From: R-RK-3 sp963834945
Lineage (GTDB): Bacteria; Pseudomonadota; Alphaproteobacteria; Rhizobiales; Rhodomicrobiaceae
Direction of reading: 5' to 3'
NCBI GenBank assembly: GCA_963834945.1
Contig: CAWIDT010000001.1
Location: forward strand, 248,001-312,000
Length of the DNA: 64,000 nucleotides
Shown: in pieces, positions 62,751 through 64,000 of the stretch
How the letters are laid out: the number at the start of each line of letters is the position of its first letter
Position numbering within the stretch: position 1 is the first letter of the stretch
Notes under the pieces: generated by a model
Database searches by the model: none
What the model was told of the DNA's origin: nothing
Seen by the model: the letters and a program-made list of their open reading frames with translations, nothing else
Position numbers and translations under genes: made by a program

Positions 62751-63331
62751 CCCAAACGCGCTGTAGCTGGGTGAACGAGGAGCCCATCTACCTCGCCTAC
62801 CACGACGAGGAATGGGGCGTGCCCAATGGCGACAGCCGGGCATTGTTCGAGAAGATCATCCTGGAGGGCTTCCAGGCCGGCCTGTCCTGGATCACCATCC
62901 TGCGCAAGCGCGAGAATTTCCGCCGCGCCTTCGACAATTTCGATGCGGCCAAGATCGCCGCCTACGGACCGGAGAAAAAGGCGGCCCTGCTCGGCGATCC
63001 CGGCATCATCCGGAATCGCTTGAAAGTGGACGCGGCCGTCACTAATGCGCAAGCGTTTTTGGCGCTCACGCAAAAGCAGAGCCTCGCATCCTTCCTCTGG
63101 GACTTCGTCGACGGCAGGCCGATCCAGAACCGCTTTGACGCCATGACCAAGATTCCCGCCGAAACGCCGCTCAGCCGCGCCATATCCAAGGCGCTGAAGG
63201 GCCAAGGCTTCCGCTTCGTCGGCCCGACGACGATCTATGCCATGATGCAATCCGTCGGCATGGTGAACGATCACCTGATCAGCTGTTACCGCCACGAGCA
63301 TTGCGCCGCGCTGACGCCGCATCTGCGTTAG
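62747..63331 (+). CDS. tag: DNA-3-methyladenine glycosylase I
   Basis: 194 residues from GTG 62747, overlapping ygfZ by 4 bases. Removes 3-methyladenine from alkylated DNA. Features: CSWVNEEPIYLAYHDEEWGVP (Cys and His of the zinc snap), FQAGLSWITILRKRENFRRAF, and the C-terminal GFRFVGPTTIYAMMQSVGMVNDH...CYRHEHC that completes the zinc site. The two-gene ygfZ-tag unit is seen in related genomes. Confidence 0.95.
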   Translation: MTQTRCSWVNEEPIYLAYHDEEWGVPNGDSRALFEKIILEGFQAGLSWITILRKRENFRRAFDNFDAAKIAAYGPEKKAALLGDPGIIRNRLKVDAAVTNAQAFLALTQKQSLASFLWDFVDGRPIQNRFDAMTKIPAETPLSRAISKALKGQGFRFVGPTTIYAMMQSVGMVNDHLISCYRHEHCAALTPHLR

Positions 63332-63436
63332 GGACGCGCCGTCTCTCTCTATGCGCTTGCGCCGCGTCCGCGCCCGATGGCAAGAAAGCTGCGACCGGAC
63401 GGAGACCGCCGGTTCGGCAAACCGAGAGGCAGCGGA

Positions 63437-64000
63437 ATGATGCAGGCAGTGATCTTCGATATTGGCGGGGTGCTCATCGACTGGCACCCGAAGTATCTCT
63501 ATTCCAAGCTGCTCCCCGACGATGCCGCCATCGATGCTTATCTGGACGAAATCGGCTTCCACGAATGGAACCGGAACCTCGACGCGGGCGGCTCGTGGGA
63601 CGCAGCTATCGCCGAGCTTGCCGCCCGTCATCCGCATCGTAAGGAGCTGATCGAGGCCGCCCATCTGCGCTGGCACGAGATGCTTCCCGGAGAAATTCCC
63701 GGCACGGTCGCTGTCCTGGAGCGCCTCGCCCAGCAAGGTGTGCCGCTTTATGCGATCACCAACTACTCCTCCGAGAAATGGCGGGAGACGCGGGCGCGGT
63801 TTCCGTTTTTTGCGCATTTCCGCGACATCGTCGTCTCGGCTGACGAAAACATGCTGAAGCCGGACGAGCCGATCTATCGCCTCTGCCTGCAACGCAACGG
63901 ACTTCAGGCCGAGGAGTGCATATTCATCGACGATGTGCCGCGCAATGTCGCAGCGGCGAAGTCCGTCGGCATCGACGCCATTCTCTTCGAGAGCCCGGAA
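63437..64000 (+). CDS. HAD-family hydrolase (partial, 3' end outside window)
   Basis: 188 residues visible. HAD motif I VIFDIGGVLIDWHP (nucleophile Asp; the GGV variant is common in the YihX/epoxide-hydrolase-like subgroup), motif II YAITNYSSEKW, motif III Lys in ENMLKPDEPIY, and motif IV IFIDDVPRNVAAAKSVGI. Likely phosphatase or dehalogenase-like; substrate unknown. The frame is open to the window edge, and only the last about 15-20 residues should be missing. Confidence 0.9.
   Translation, partial: MMQAVIFDIGGVLIDWHPKYLYSKLLPDDAAIDAYLDEIGFHEWNRNLDAGGSWDAAIAELAARHPHRKELIEAAHLRWHEMLPGEIPGTVAVLERLAQQGVPLYAITNYSSEKWRETRARFPFFAHFRDIVVSADENMLKPDEPIYRLCLQRNGLQAEECIFIDDVPRNVAAAKSVGIDAILFESPE

Noticed and set aside
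1..64000. tRNA, rRNA, CRISPR arrays, transposases, prophage genes
   Set aside because: I looked on both strands for cloverleaf ends, direct-repeat arrays and transposase or integrase motifs and saw nothing I could support. A tool search (tRNA scan, repeat finder) would be decisive.

Overview
The window looks like chromosomal DNA from a high-GC alphaproteobacterium, most probably of the order Hyphomicrobiales (Rhizobiales). The evidence is the atpHAGDC gene order, the hisS-hisZ-hisG block with a short-form hisG, a TIGR02301 protein, a DUF1236 secreted protein, a FdxA-type ferredoxin, and several dispersed palindromic repeat families of the kind common in that order. The family cannot be settled from this sequence. 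I saw no rRNA, tRNA, CRISPR array, transposase or prophage.

Layout. 1-6 kb: end of a cytochrome c'-like gene, an AEC-family exporter, and a kdpABC operon that is very unusual (KdpB lacks its actuator domain and three of the four KdpA filter loops are substituted). 6-12.7 kb: VOC protein, ppdK, gamma-glutamylcyclotransferase-like protein, small membrane protein and priA. 12.8-15.3 kb: a lower-GC island with a BLUF photoreceptor and a NERD-nuclease/UvrD-type helicase, lying between priA and the ATP synthase operon. 15.5-20.5 kb: atpHAGDC. 21-25 kb: DUF465 protein, hisS, hisZ, hisG. 25-30 kb: SDR, pgsA, moaD, glyS. 30-34.4 kb: small secreted protein, VOC protein, fdxA, gap, thiE-like, Sel1-repeat protein. 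34.5-43.6 kb: leuA, a hybrid histidine kinase that abuts a poly(3-hydroxybutyrate) depolymerase remnant, ispE, a TPR protein, glyQ. 43.9-47.9 kb: DUF1236 protein, PQQ glucose dehydrogenase, TetR regulator. 48-55.6 kb: a seven-gene minus-strand operon joining a NitT/TauT-type ABC importer to an enolase-superfamily enzyme, a Gfo/Idh/MocA oxidoreductase, a DUF993 enzyme and a TIM-barrel isomerase, with a perfect palindrome just upstream. 55.7-64 kb: SDR, TerB-like, NUDIX, TIGR02301, two hypotheticals, LysE exporter, dihydroorotase-type amidohydrolase, ygfZ, tag, and the start of a HAD hydrolase.

Much of the window is housekeeping: energy (ATP synthase, PpdK, GAPDH, glucose dehydrogenase), translation (three synthetase genes), histidine, leucine, isoprenoid and phospholipid synthesis, and DNA repair or restart. 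The accessory interest lies in the aberrant Kdp system, the BLUF/NERD-helicase island, the kinase insertion and the uncharacterised catabolic operon.

Caution on data quality: at least eleven conserved genes (ppdK, priA, atpA, atpD, hisS, ispE, tetR, Sel1, two small genes and a VOC gene) need single-base corrections to read through. Every one I resolved is an extra base, and many create a new CG dinucleotide. This looks like sequence error rather than decay, so these loci are annotated as full genes with frameshifts noted.
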